A stretch of DNA of 44,194 nt. Source: Candidatus Helarchaeota ASGARD archaeon Hel_GB_B (lineage in GTDB: Archaea; Asgardarchaeota; Lokiarchaeia; Helarchaeales; HEL-GB-B). The position numbers were made by a program, and so were the translations under genes. The notes beneath the pieces are model-generated. The model ran no database searches. It was given only the letters and a program-made list of their open reading frames with translations, and was not told the DNA's origin. Shown piece after piece: positions 34,347-44,173 of this stretch; position 1 is the first letter of the stretch, and each line of letters starts with the position of its first letter. The DNA is taken from positions 1 to 44,194 of the forward strand of contig SUPR01000016.1 of assembly GCA_005191425.1 (NCBI GenBank). The letters are read 5' to 3'.

Positions 34347-35381
34347 TTAAATTATTATTGGAATTGGTTCTTTACAATAAGGACATCTATTTTCAATAAT
34401 TTTATTTTCTACAAGATTGAAAATACTTCTTTTTATTATTAATTTTTTACAATTGGGGCAATAAGTATTTTCTCCATTATGACCAGGGACATTTCCAATA
34501 TATACATAATTCAGTCCAAGATTTTTAGCCATTTTCATACCATCTTCTAAAATTTTAATCGAAGTTGGTGGTTCATTATATTTATAGTGGGGAAAATATC
34601 TGGTTAGATGCCAAGGAACATTTTTTCCTAATTTATTTTTAATGGTTAATCCTATCTCTTTTAGAATTTTTATATTATCATTAAGTTTTGTTATAACAAG
34701 TGTAGTTATTTCTACATGAACTCCGTGATCTTTAGCATATTTAGCATTTCTGATAATATAATTTAAATCTGCATTACAATGTTTTTTGACAATTTCCCAA
34801 TTACCTTTTATATCAATATTAATTGCATCTAGTCCAGAATCAATTAAAATTTTTAATGCGTCAATTGTCATATAACCATTTGAAACAAATGTGTTATAAA
34901 GCCCTTTTTTCTTTGCAATCTTGAAAGAATTAATGGCGTGTTCTAATAATAAAGTAGGTTCATTAAAACTATAACTTAGTCCATTTGAATGATTTTTTAT
35001 AGCAAGTTGAACTAATTGTTCAGGTAATAAATAATTTTTATCAATAAATTTTGGTAGAGTTTTGGAAATTGAATAATTTTGACACCAACTACATGTAAAA
35101 TTGCACGAATAAGAACCGATAGTTAATGCAAAAGTTCCAGGATGAAAATGAAAAAATGGCTTCTTTTCGATGGGGTTATTTGAGATCGATGAGATATTTC
35201 CATATATTAATGTAAATAATTCGTTATTAATATTCTTTCTAGTCCTGCAGAAGCCTATCTGATTAATTTTCAACTCACATTTATGCTCACAAGTATTACA
35301 TTGTATCTTACCATTTAAATGCTTATATAATAATGCCTTTTTTATAAATTTATTATTTAAATTGTCTGAAATTTTGTTCAC
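34347..35381 (-). CDS. amrS: AmrS: radical SAM enzyme of the AmmeMemoRadiSam system
   Basis: The protein has 344 aa. An N-terminal cysteine region (C28, C31, C35, C45 in CNTCEHKCELKINQIGFC) is followed by GNISSISNNPIEKKPFFHF, the diagnostic sequence of the AmrS/PflA-like group, then C93-x3-C97-x2-C100 (CNFTCSWC). The C-terminus has a rubredoxin-like zinc ribbon (CPNC...CPYC). The system is usually encoded with an AMMECR1 protein and a MEMO protein, but neither is in this window. Its substrate is not known. Start GTG at 35381, 19 bp downstream of the UxaE-like gene, so the two are co-transcribed. Confidence 0.92.
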   Translation of the reverse strand: MNKISDNLNNKFIKKALLYKHLNGKIQCNTCEHKCELKINQIGFCRTRKNINNELFTLIYGNISSISNNPIEKKPFFHFHPGTFALTIGSYSCNFTCSWCQNYSISKTLPKFIDKNYLLPEQLVQLAIKNHSNGLSYSFNEPTLLLEHAINSFKIAKKKGLYNTFVSNGYMTIDALKILIDSGLDAINIDIKGNWEIVKKHCNADLNYIIRNAKYAKDHGVHVEITTLVITKLNDNIKILKEIGLTIKNKLGKNVPWHLTRYFPHYKYNEPPTSIKILEDGMKMAKNLGLNYVYIGNVPGHNGENTYCPNCKKLIIKRSIFNLVENKIIENRCPYCKEPIPIII

Positions 35382-35400
35382 ATCTTACTAAAATATTTAA

Positions 35401-36849
35401 TTATTTTTGAATTAATCGAATATTATTTGAAAAATTTAGACCTACAATTAATCTCGTTGTTAATTGCTCAACTTCATAGTCTATCAAATTTTTAAACTTT
35501 TGATCGGTTAGATATAAATTAATTAATGCATCCCGGATATATCTTTCTCCTTTTTTGTTTCTAAAATTTAAGGCAAGATATGAATTAAATCTAAAAAAAT
35601 CTGCACGTACTTGATAATGTTCTCCCGTTTTATTCCTATCTTTATAATAATTATCAATTTGAGTTTTTAATAAATCAGTTGCAAAATTTGTATTTTGATC
35701 GATTTGGTCCTCTAAAAATTTTAATACTTCGTTAAAAATTTGGTTGAACAAATTTTTAGCCCGGCTTTTTTCAGGTTGTTTCTCAAGTAATTCTAATAAT
35801 AATTCATAATATACCCCAGAAATTTTATATTTTAATGAATTATCTGTTCCCTTTAATAATACATCATAAGTATGTGGGCCTTTTCCACTATATGGTGTTG
35901 TTCCGCTACCTGAGTGAATCGATAAAATTGTATTATATTTTTTAGCTATTGTTGATAACCATTCAACTCTTCTTCTTAAATCTGAAATATTGCCCATATA
36001 ATCTTGTCTCTTTTTAAACCCAATATTTGGTGCAATAAAACCTACTTCACCACCTAATTTTTTCCATTCTTCTAAATAAAAATGTAATTCATTTTCTTGA
36101 GTTAATTCTATAGTTTCATCTAATGAAATTTCAAATCCAAATGGACGTTTCATGTGTTTTTTGATATAATCAAAAATAATTTTATTAACTTGTAAACTTT
36201 TTCTAAATTTTAATTCTAATTTCATAACGTCATTTTCATTATAAATTAGGTATAATTCATCTCCACTTATTGATTTAAAAAAAAATTCTTTATTAACATA
36301 ATCATCTATGATCATCTTATTTGAGCATTTAGTTTCAAATTGTTCTGATAGTTCTTTTTCACTCATTGACTCTACTTGTAAATTAAACAAATCTGATGAA
36401 TCAACTGTATATACATTCACATAACCTGTTTCAATTGCTTCATTAATGCACATCATGTTATATTCAATTGATTTATTTAATTCTTCTTCACTTATCTCTT
36501 GGTTTAAATGCACTCCAGCAATCCGTTGTACTGCTTTATTTGAAGATCCAATAATTATTAAATGATCAGCTTCAATTTCTACTATTACATTTTTTTCCTC
36601 ACTTTTCAATGCTGCTAGGGTTTGATATTTTTTAATAGAAGTTCCGGTATGCCCTCTTGTAATTTCATATTTTCCGGGTGGCGCATTTATTACTCCTTCA
36701 GGAGCTGTTTCTCTACCAAATGATAGCATTAAACCTCCTGCAACATTATTTTTCTTATAAGAAGTTAATATTCCTTCTAAGAAAATCTCAGGTATTCTAA
36801 TACCAATAGCCGGGTGGTGTATCACTCCTAAATATCTAGTTTTTACCAT
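35401..36849 (-). CDS. Tagaturonate epimerase (UxaE)-family protein
   Basis: This 482-aa protein has family-typical segments in its middle. GFEISLDETIELTQENELHF near 238-257 is followed by GGEVGFIAPNIGF with a YMGNISDLRRRVEWL segment, then TILSIHSGSGTTPYSGKGPH near 312-331. These match the barrel of UxaE, which interconverts tagaturonate and fructuronate in hexuronate use by bacteria. The first 200 residues differ from my recollection of bacterial UxaE and start with HHPAIGIRIPEIFLEG. AAAGGAG at 36859-36865 (read on the minus strand) lies 9 nt before ATG 36849. Substrate uncertain: no uronate genes are nearby. It is the first gene of an operon with amrS. Confidence 0.7.
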   Translation of the reverse strand: MVKTRYLGVIHHPAIGIRIPEIFLEGILTSYKKNNVAGGLMLSFGRETAPEGVINAPPGKYEITRGHTGTSIKKYQTLAALKSEEKNVIVEIEADHLIIIGSSNKAVQRIAGVHLNQEISEEELNKSIEYNMMCINEAIETGYVNVYTVDSSDLFNLQVESMSEKELSEQFETKCSNKMIIDDYVNKEFFFKSISGDELYLIYNENDVMKLELKFRKSLQVNKIIFDYIKKHMKRPFGFEISLDETIELTQENELHFYLEEWKKLGGEVGFIAPNIGFKKRQDYMGNISDLRRRVEWLSTIAKKYNTILSIHSGSGTTPYSGKGPHTYDVLLKGTDNSLKYKISGVYYELLLELLEKQPEKSRAKNLFNQIFNEVLKFLEDQIDQNTNFATDLLKTQIDNYYKDRNKTGEHYQVRADFFRFNSYLALNFRNKKGERYIRDALINLYLTDQKFKNLIDYEVEQLTTRLIVGLNFSNNIRLIQK

Positions 36850-37667
36850 TAATTCCTACTCCTTTTTAATAACACTAAATAAAATTTAAAAAATATGTTT
36901 CTTTACTTTATTAACTTTAAATTTCCAATTTTAAATTTTATGTTTATCTATCTTTAATTTAACTTTATTATTAATTCTTTTTTGTTCTAAATTTATATTA
37001 TAACTAGATTTGATATGCGAAATAAGATAGGTAAAATGTTATTGAAAATTAAATCAACGGACGCATTTTAATTGAATATTAATTTATTTGTTTTTATTTA
37101 ATTTTTTTTTAATCCTATATGATATATTATTTATTCTTTTTAAATAAATCATTTATGGTTATCAATCCGAAATTTTTAAGTGTAAAACAAATTCTTCACA
37201 ATTTAATTTTTAGGGTTATATAAACGAAAAATTTAATTTATAATTTCTTTTCAAGTTTAATTAAATATCTCATTCCAAGAAAAAGTTTTTCTTTATTATA
37301 TAAAGGTTAAAATGAATTACTATTCGGAATTAATATTTATGTACGGGTTTCTAATATCATTTAGCTAATAATTTTGTTTATATGTTTAATATTTGTTCAT
37401 AATTTAATTATTTTTTGATAAATTGTTTCCATAGAAAAAATTTATTTAGTTTATTTCTAAATTAAAGTTTCATCAATTAAAAAGAGAGTTTTATTAATAA
37501 TCAGCAAATTATTTGTTATCTTCAGATTAATCTTAAATTTTAATTGGTGAAGTAAATTTCATTACTTTAGCTATTTAAATTTAAATAAATAAAATTGATT
37601 TCTATTTTAACAAATTTTAAAAAAAATTTAAATATAGATTTTCAATTTTAGTTTTTGATTCTTATTA
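36850..37667. other. Long divergent intergenic region
   Basis: About 820 bp with very low GC. The only elements I can name are the ribosome site for the minus-strand gene at its left end and a TATA-like TTTAAATATAG at about 37627-37637, 30-40 bp before the SCP2 gene. I found no coding frame, RNA or repeat. Confidence 0.4.
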
Positions 37668-37682
37668 ATGATGGTGCTTTTA

Positions 37683-38015
37683 ATGAACCTCAGAGATAAG
37701 GTTTATGAAACAATAGAAGATTGGACTAAGAAATTGGACAATCCAGAAATTGCAAAGAAGTTTGAAGGATTTAATAAAATTATCCAAATTCATCTTACTG
37801 ATATAGATGAATCAATGTTTCTCGATGTCAGAAATAGTAGTTGTACTCTTTTTGAAGGTATAAAAGATGAGGCTGATGCTTCATTATATACTACTACGGA
37901 GACTATTTTTGGAATAAAAAAGGGTAATATTGATGTAATGGAAGCTTTTATTAGTGGTAAATTGCAACCTAAAGGAAATATAAAAGATTTAATTATACTT
38001 GAAAATTTATTATAA
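37683..38015 (+). CDS. SCP2 sterol-transfer-domain protein
   Basis: This 110-aa single SCP2 domain ends IKDLIILENLL. The strand-helix pattern and the GIKKGNIDVMEAFISGKLQPKGN segment are the SCP2 hallmark, in which a hydrophobic tunnel binds acyl chains or acyl-CoA. I place the start at ATG 37683 because GGTG lies 6 nt upstream; ATG codons at 37668 and 37671 give up to five extra residues (MMVLL). It is convergent with the racemase gene and ends 36 bp from it. Single-domain SCP2 proteins are frequent in archaea and are thought to carry fatty or isoprenoid acyl groups. Confidence 0.85.
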   Translation: MNLRDKVYETIEDWTKKLDNPEIAKKFEGFNKIIQIHLTDIDESMFLDVRNSSCTLFEGIKDEADASLYTTTETIFGIKKGNIDVMEAFISGKLQPKGNIKDLIILENLL

Positions 38016-38051
38016 ATAATTAATGGAGAATCAGATAATAATTAAAATAAT

Positions 38052-39284
38052 TTACAAAAAAACAGAGCGATCCTGGTTATTTTCAGTCTTAATTATACCT
38101 TCTTTTTCAAATTTATTTATTTGCTCTTTAGTATAACCCAATTCTTGTAAAATTTCATTATTATGTTGTCCAAAAGTAGGCGCTCCAAATTGGATATTTC
38201 CAGGAGTTTTTGGTAATTTAAATGAAAAACCAATCTGTTTTATTTTACCTAATTTTTCATGTTTATATTCAATAATTAAATTTCGTTCTAATAAATGTGG
38301 ATCTTTTAGAACTTCCTTAATATTTAAAACAGGAGCTATACAGCAATCTATACCGTGAAATATCTCTATCCATTCATCCCTGGTTTTTTCTAAGAAAATA
38401 TTTTCTAATATTCTTTTTATTTTAGTATGTTCAGATATCCCTAAATTTCGTAACTCAATTAAATCGGGCCTATTTATAGTATTACAAAAATTTTCCCAGA
38501 ATTTAAGTTCTAATGCACCAATTGCAATTTCTTTATCATCTTTAGTTTTATATACATTATACCAAGGTAGTTCGCCAATTAATCTTCCGTCTTCTTTTTG
38601 AAATTTATCTTTTAATAATAAAAAGTCATTAAAAGTTGCTGGTAACCATGAAATCAAGCCATCATAAATAGAAATATCTAAATACTGACCAATATCATAT
38701 TTTTCGCGTGCAATTAATGCTAATAATATAGAATTGAGTCCCATATATGAGCCAGCACCAATGTCTCCAATTTGAGTGCCCGGAATTGTGATGCGACCGT
38801 TATATTTACCTGTTAAACTTAATATTCCTGTAAATGCAATATAATTAATGTCATGTCCCGCTATATCCTTATATGGACCATTTTGTCCAAATCCAGTTAG
38901 GGACGCATATATAATCCTTGGATTGATTTTCTCGATTGTTTCGTAATCAATCTTGAGTTTGTATTTTACATCAGGACGAAATGATTCTACTATAATATCA
39001 GCATTTTTGGCTAATTTGTAAAAAATTTCTCTACCGAATTCACTTTTTAAATTTAATGTTAATGATTTTTTATTTCTATTTAGATAAGAAAATAATGTGT
39101 TCATTTTTAAATCATGGGCTTCATTATAAATAAATGGTTTTCTCCAACGAACATAATCCCCCAGATTTGGGTCTTCGATTTTTATTACTTCAGCTCCATA
39201 ATCACCTAATAACATAGTTAAAAATGGTCCAGGTAATAACCTTGTTAAATCTAACACCTTAATATCTTTAAGAGGAGAATTCAT
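38052..39284 (-). CDS. Alpha-methylacyl-CoA racemase-like family III CoA-transferase fold enzyme
   Basis: The protein has 410 aa. The start (LKDIKVLDLTRLLPGP, then GDYGAEVIKIE) is the CaiB/BaiF family N-terminus. The catalytic residues of alpha-methylacyl-CoA racemase are all present with identical spacing to the mycobacterial enzyme MCR (H126, D156, E241): H144 in AGHDINY, D174 in QIGDIGAGS and E259 in IGALELKFW. That favours racemisation of 2-methylacyl-CoA over CoA transfer. A role in branched or isoprenoid acyl breakdown is inferred. It converges with an SCP2 protein. No other beta-oxidation gene is in the window. ATG at 39284. Confidence 0.88.
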   Translation of the reverse strand: MNSPLKDIKVLDLTRLLPGPFLTMLLGDYGAEVIKIEDPNLGDYVRWRKPFIYNEAHDLKMNTLFSYLNRNKKSLTLNLKSEFGREIFYKLAKNADIIVESFRPDVKYKLKIDYETIEKINPRIIYASLTGFGQNGPYKDIAGHDINYIAFTGILSLTGKYNGRITIPGTQIGDIGAGSYMGLNSILLALIAREKYDIGQYLDISIYDGLISWLPATFNDFLLLKDKFQKEDGRLIGELPWYNVYKTKDDKEIAIGALELKFWENFCNTINRPDLIELRNLGISEHTKIKRILENIFLEKTRDEWIEIFHGIDCCIAPVLNIKEVLKDPHLLERNLIIEYKHEKLGKIKQIGFSFKLPKTPGNIQFGAPTFGQHNNEILQELGYTKEQINKFEKEGIIKTENNQDRSVFL

Positions 39285-39560
39285 TTTATAAATGTAATTA
39301 ACTTTTTAATTTTAAATCTTTTGAAATCGTTTTTTTTACTCTCTCAATGTATTAATAAACATTTTTAATTTTAAAATAAAAGTTGGAATATCAATTAAGA
39401 ATACAGAGAAATAATGAGTCTAAATCCTCCTATATCTTCATAGTTCAATTAGAGAATTAAAAGTGAGATTTGATTAGGTATTAGAATACATGGGACAATA
39501 ATTTGCATATAAATTATTAATTTAATTAAAAAAAAGATATAGAATTTAGAAAAAATTCTA

Positions 39561-42143
39561 TTAAATTTTAGAAAATTTTAAATGGTCAACATCTAACACT
39601 GATATTTCTATAGTATCGCCGGGTTGGAATTTTCCTTCAAGGAATTCAACTGAAAGTGGGTTTAAGACATATCTTTGAATTGCCCTTAATAATGGTCTGG
39701 CTCCGTAAACGGGATCATAACCTTTTTTAGCAAGGAACTCTTTAGCTTCTTCAGTTACACTAATTGATAACCGTTTTTCCTCAAGTTGTTTCTTGATTTT
39801 GTTTAATTTTATATCTACAATTTTCTTGATCATCTCTTCTGAGAGAAAATTGAATACGATTATATCATCAATTCTGTTTAAGAATTCGGGTCTAAAGTAG
39901 TTATTTAATTCTTTAATTACTTTTGATTCTACTTCATAAATGTCCTTACCTCTGGATTCAACAATATAACGTGCACCGATATTGCTGGTCATAATGATGA
40001 TTGTATTTTTGAAATCTACTGTCCTTCCATGTCCATCAGTAAGTCTTCCATCATCAAGTACTTGAAGGAGGACATTCAAAACTTCGGGATGAGCTTTTTC
40101 GATCTCGTCTAATAATACTACAGAATAGGGTCGTCGTCGTACAGCTTCAGTTAGATATCCACCTTCATCATATCCAACATAACCTGGTGGAGCTCCAATT
40201 AATCTAGATACTGTATGTTTTTCTTGAAATTCAGACATATCTATTCTGACCATCGCCCGTTCGTCATCAAATAAAAATTCTGCAAGTGATCTGGCAGTTT
40301 CAGTTTTTCCGACACCAGTAGGTCCAAGAAACATAAATGAGCCTATTGGTCTATTAGTATCTTGGAGTCCTGATCTGGACCTTCGGATAGCATTTGAGAC
40401 CAATTCTAATGCCCTATCTTGTCCTACCACTCGTTGTCTTAATCGATCTTCCATTTTTAAAAGTTTTTCGCGTTCAGATTCCATCATTCGAGATACTGGG
40501 ATGCCAGTCCATTTACTAACAACTTCAGCAATGTCGTCTTCATCTACTTCTTCTTTTAACATTTTTGAGTCTTTTTGAATTTCCTCTAGTTTCTTTCTAA
40601 CTTCTTCTAATTCTTTTTGTAATTGATTTAATTTTCCATATCTTAATTCAGCAGCTTTTCCAAGGTCACCCATTCGTTCAGCTCTTTCAGCTTCTAATTT
40701 TGTCTGTTCTATTTCTTTCTTAATCTTCTTGATTTTATCGATTTGTTCTTTTTCATTTTTCCATTTTAATTTTAAACTGGCGCTTTTTTCTTTCAGTTCT
40801 GCTAACAATTCCTCTATTTTTTCTAATCGTTCTTTAGAAATTGGGTCATCTTCTTTTTTAAGGGCTTGTTGTTCTATTTGAAGTTGTAAGATTTTTCTCT
40901 CAACTTCATCAATTTCGGTAGGCATTGAATCAATTTCAATTCGTAATTTGCTTGCCGCTTCATCTAATAAATCAATAGCTTTATCTGGTAAGAATCTGTC
41001 CGCAATATATCTGTTTGATAATGTTGCTGCCGCAATAATTGCAGCGTCTGAAATTCTTACACCATGATGTACTTCATATTTCTCTTTAAGACCTCGTAAA
41101 ATTGAAATTGTATCTTCAACTGATGGCTCTTCTACTAAAATTGGTTGAAATCGCCTAGTTAATGCAGCATCTTTTTCTATATATTTTCTGTATTCATTGA
41201 GTGTAGTTGCTCCGATACATCGTAGTTCGCCCCTAGCTAAAGCGGGTTTTAACATATTTGACGCATCAACAGCTCCTTCAGCTGCCCCTGCACCAACTAA
41301 AGTATGCATTTCATCAATAAATAAGATAACATCATCTGATTCTCTAATTTCCTTAAGTACAGCTTTAACGCGGTCCTCAAACTCACCCCTATATTTTGTT
41401 CCTGCAATCAGCGCACCAAGATCTAAAGCAACAATTCTTTTATTCTTAAGATTTTCAGGGACATCACCTTTTGCAACTCTTTGAGCTAAACCTTCTACAA
41501 TCGCCGTTTTTCCAACGCCAGCTTCACCTATTAAAATCGGATTATTTTTTGTTCTCCTTGATAAAATATGCATTACTCTTCTAATTTCAGTATCTCTACC
41601 AATTACCGGGTCTAACTTGTCTCTCCTAGCCATATCTGTTAAATCTCTTGCATATTTCTTTAATGCTTGGTATTTTCCTTCGGGATTTTCATCAGTTATT
41701 CTATGACTACCTCTTACATCTAAAAGAGCTTGAATAACTCTGTCTCTATTTATACCATATTTCTTTAAGATCCCTGCTGCAGAAGTATCACTATCAATTG
41801 TTGCTAACAAAATGTGTTCAGCACTCAAATATTCATCTTTAAAATTTTCAGCTTCTTTCCATGCATTGTCTAAAATCTGTTTTAATCTCGGAGATATATA
41901 CATTTCCGCTGTTCCTTGAACTGTAGGATATTTGTCTAAATCATAATTTAAATCATTAATGATCGATTGGGGTATAACTCCAAGTTTTTGAAATATTTGA
42001 TAAACCACACCATCAGTTTGATTTGTTAATGCAATTAATAAATGTTCTATTTCTAAAGCTTGATGATTTTTATTATTAGCTATTTTTTTAGCTTCCATAA
42101 ATGCTTCTTGAACTTTTATAGTTAGTTTTTCACTACTTAACAA
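39561..42143 (-). CDS. clpB: ClpB/Hsp104 disaggregase
   Basis: The full-length protein has 860 aa. The N domain has two Clp-N repeats (1-150). AAA-1 has Walker A GEAGVGKT at 206-213 and Walker B VILFIDE. The long M-domain coiled coil lies around 400-530, then AAA-2 with GPTGVGKT and [12 protein letters not shown]. The C-terminal D2-small domain ([13 protein letters not shown]) completes it. It is a hexameric ATPase that pulls proteins out of aggregates, normally with DnaK. ClpB is common in bacteria and rare in archaea, so horizontal origin is likely. Start TTG at 42143 is set by GAAGGTGA six nucleotides upstream (42150-42157). It is second in an operon after dnaJ, 35 bp apart. Confidence 0.97.
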   Translation of the reverse strand: MLSSEKLTIKVQEAFMEAKKIANNKNHQALEIEHLLIALTNQTDGVVYQIFQKLGVIPQSIINDLNYDLDKYPTVQGTAEMYISPRLKQILDNAWKEAENFKDEYLSAEHILLATIDSDTSAAGILKKYGINRDRVIQALLDVRGSHRITDENPEGKYQALKKYARDLTDMARRDKLDPVIGRDTEIRRVMHILSRRTKNNPILIGEAGVGKTAIVEGLAQRVAKGDVPENLKNKRIVALDLGALIAGTKYRGEFEDRVKAVLKEIRESDDVILFIDEMHTLVGAGAAEGAVDASNMLKPALARGELRCIGATTLNEYRKYIEKDAALTRRFQPILVEEPSVEDTISILRGLKEKYEVHHGVRISDAAIIAAATLSNRYIADRFLPDKAIDLLDEAASKLRIEIDSMPTEIDEVERKILQLQIEQQALKKEDDPISKERLEKIEELLAELKEKSASLKLKWKNEKEQIDKIKKIKKEIEQTKLEAERAERMGDLGKAAELRYGKLNQLQKELEEVRKKLEEIQKDSKMLKEEVDEDDIAEVVSKWTGIPVSRMMESEREKLLKMEDRLRQRVVGQDRALELVSNAIRRSRSGLQDTNRPIGSFMFLGPTGVGKTETARSLAEFLFDDERAMVRIDMSEFQEKHTVSRLIGAPPGYVGYDEGGYLTEAVRRRPYSVVLLDEIEKAHPEVLNVLLQVLDDGRLTDGHGRTVDFKNTIIIMTSNIGARYIVESRGKDIYEVESKVIKELNNYFRPEFLNRIDDIIVFNFLSEEMIKKIVDIKLNKIKKQLEEKRLSISVTEEAKEFLAKKGYDPVYGARPLLRAIQRYVLNPLSVEFLEGKFQPGDTIEISVLDVDHLKFSKI

Positions 42144-42149
42144 AATTAT

Positions 42150-42157
42150 TCACCTTC
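42150..42157 (-). promoter_or_regulatory. Shine-Dalgarno site of clpB
   Basis: GAAGGTGA on the minus strand, 6 nt before TTG 42143. It confirms the non-ATG start of clpB in the dnaJ-clpB gap. Confidence 0.65.
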
Positions 42158-42178
42158 TATTTATTAATTTTTTAATAA

Positions 42179-43171
42179 TTATAATCCGACATTTCTAAGT
42201 TGCTCAGCAACTCTTCTTTGTTCGGATGTCAATCTTTTAGGAATTACAATTTTTGTTTGAATAATTAAATTACCTCTTTGATTTGTATTGATTTTTGGAA
42301 ATCCTTTATTAGGAATTCTAAATTTTGCACCGCTTTGGGTACCTGGAGGGATTGTAAGTTTAATATGCCCATCTAAACTAGGAACAGGTATTTTTGCGCC
42401 TAAAAGCGCCTGTGAAGGTTTGATATGAACTTGGGCTATTAAATCATCATTTTCCCTCTTGAATATTTTATGCGGCCTAACTACAATCTCTACATATAAA
42501 TCACCAGGAGGCCCGCCTCTTATTCCAGGCATTCCTTCACCCGGTACTCTTAATTTAGTACCTGTTTTAACGCCAGGTGGTATTCTTATTTTTACTGTCC
42601 TTGTAGAACCATTTATTCCAGGTTTCTGAAATGTGATCTGTTTTACTGCCCCTCTATATGCATCTTCTATACTAATTTCTAAAACATATTTTAAATCATC
42701 ACCAGCTCTTGGGCGTTTTCTTGCATATTTGCCTGACTTGGGTATTCCTCCACCTACATTGAAAATATCACTAAATAAATCGCCAAAAATATCGTCAAAA
42801 CCACCGAACCCTCTGCCTTTTCCTTTGAAAAAATCCTCAAAACTAATTTTTACACCACCTGGTCCTGTACTTGTCCATGTATAATGAAATCCTGGCCCTG
42901 CTCCAGGTTGCCACCCTGGAGGGACACCTTCATACTTTTTAAAATCATGCCCAAATTTATCATATTGCTGTCTGGTTTTTGGGTCTTTTAATACCTCATA
43001 AGCTTCATTTATTTCCTTAAACTTTTCCTCAGCTTCTGGATTATTCGGATTTACATCAGGATGATATTGTCTAGCCTTTCTGCGGAATGCCTTCTTAATT
43101 TCATCTTGGCTAGCATTTCTGCTAACTCCTAATACTTCATAATAGTCTCTTTTCGATGGTAATTTCATCAC
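42179..43171 (-). CDS. DnaJ family co-chaperone, CbpA/type B (no zinc finger)
   Basis: The protein has 330 aa. The J domain at 9-72 has HPD at 37-39. A Gly/Phe-rich linker follows (82-150: [29 protein letters not shown]). Two C-terminal substrate-binding beta domains carry [20 protein letters not shown] and [20 protein letters not shown]. There is no cysteine zinc finger, so this is the CbpA/DnaJ type II layout. It stimulates an Hsp70; dnaK and grpE are not in the window. First gene of the dnaJ-clpB operon. GTG (43171) and ATG (43168) are adjacent possible starts. ATATATAAAT near 43254-43263 may be the TATA box. Confidence 0.93.
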   Translation of the reverse strand: MMKLPSKRDYYEVLGVSRNASQDEIKKAFRRKARQYHPDVNPNNPEAEEKFKEINEAYEVLKDPKTRQQYDKFGHDFKKYEGVPPGWQPGAGPGFHYTWTSTGPGGVKISFEDFFKGKGRGFGGFDDIFGDLFSDIFNVGGGIPKSGKYARKRPRAGDDLKYVLEISIEDAYRGAVKQITFQKPGINGSTRTVKIRIPPGVKTGTKLRVPGEGMPGIRGGPPGDLYVEIVVRPHKIFKRENDDLIAQVHIKPSQALLGAKIPVPSLDGHIKLTIPPGTQSGAKFRIPNKGFPKINTNQRGNLIIQTKIVIPKRLTSEQRRVAEQLRNVGL

Positions 43172-43436
43172 CTAATTTTTAATACATCTATTTCTAAGGC
43201 AAAATATTATTTTTTAAAAATTTAATCACTATTTGTGACTATGAAGATATACTAATATATAAATATTTTGAATTGAAAAAATCAAAATTAAAAAATTTTA
43301 TTGAGAATTATACATCAATTGTCCATTTCAAAATTAATGATTGGTCTATTCTTTCTAAATTGAATTCATACTTAATATTATTTTTATGTTATTTATCTAT
43401 ATTTTTATCCTAAAATTAAATTGCTCATAATGATCA

Positions 43437-43500
43437 AATATTTTTATTACTAAAACGCCCTATTTTTCATAATTGTAACAAAAGACTTTTTATAAAATTC
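43437..43500 (+). repeat. Weak possible fourth copy of the dispersed upstream element
   Basis: AATATTTTTATTACTAAAAC followed by GCCCTATTTTTCATAATTG and then TTTTTATAAAATTC matches copy C at several blocks, with more differences than the other copies. It lies about 45-100 bp before the TTG at 43544, the same relation as the other copies. Confidence 0.3.
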
Positions 43501-43543
43501 TGTATTTCAAAAGTTAAATAATTCTCATTATCACTTTTTTCAA

Positions 43544-43891
43544 TTGTTTTACTACAGCAATTCTCTATTACTTTTAATACAAATCCTATTGATCTTACTA
43601 TCATTTTTTTTCCTATTTCCGTTTCTTTTATTATTCTTTTTACCAAATTCAGGAATTACTTCATTGCATAATATAAGTTCAAGACTTTTTTCCTATAACC
43701 TCGCTCCTCTTTACTCAAAACTTTATCTGCTTTTTTACCATCCTAAATTCATACTTTACGGGGAAAATAAAAAGATTAAATTGAAATTAATTAATTCTAC
43801 AAATTATTCTTTATCTTTATATTCAAAAATTAAAAACTTAGAAGCGATTTACACAATATTGGCTTTAATAATTGAAGAATTAAATGAATAA
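43544..43891 (+). CDS. Small hypothetical protein with N-terminal membrane helices
   Basis: The protein has 115 aa from TTG 43544. The first ~35 residues are strongly hydrophobic (SLLLLIQILLILLSFFFLFP), suggesting one long or two short helices. The rest is polar with Tyr, Ser, Leu and Lys and ends EELNE. No ribosome site is clear. Coding is supported by length in this AT-rich context and by the upstream element. Family not recognised. Confidence 0.45.
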   Translation: MFYYSNSLLLLIQILLILLSFFFLFPFLLLFFLPNSGITSLHNISSRLFSYNLAPLYSKLYLLFYHPKFILYGENKKIKLKLINSTNYSLSLYSKIKNLEAIYTILALIIEELNE

Positions 43892-43921
43892 TAATAAATG
43901 TCGATTTAAGAAATCAGTAAA

Positions 43922-43957
43922 ATTAGTATAATTAGTATAATTAGTATAATTAGTATA
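43922..43957 (+). repeat. Four perfect tandem copies of a 9-bp unit
   Basis: ATTAGTATA is repeated four times in a row and followed by a partial copy. A simple AT-rich microsatellite-like tract downstream of the small membrane ORF. Confidence 0.85.
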
Positions 43958-44101
43958 ATTATATTAAATTAGTAAGATATTTTGAAAAAAAAATCAAAAT
44001 TTTTATTTTTAAGAATTCAAAATGCCTTTTTTTAAATCATAATTTATGAATAAAGAATAGTAAGAGCAAAAATTCTTATAAAGACCTTAGATGAAGTTAA
44101 A

Positions 44102-44173
44102 ATGGACGATATTTATAAACCCTACTTATGGGGAATATTAGTTTTTTATATGTTATGTTGTGCTATCTCTTGA
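44102..44173 (+). CDS. Possible short peptide or truncated gene at the window end
   Basis: ATG at 44102 begins MDDIYKPYLWGILVFYML and stops after 23 codons. TTCTTATAAAG near 44074 could be its TATA box. A hydrophobic peptide is possible, but so is chance or a gene broken early. Confidence 0.15.
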   Translation: MDDIYKPYLWGILVFYMLCCAIS

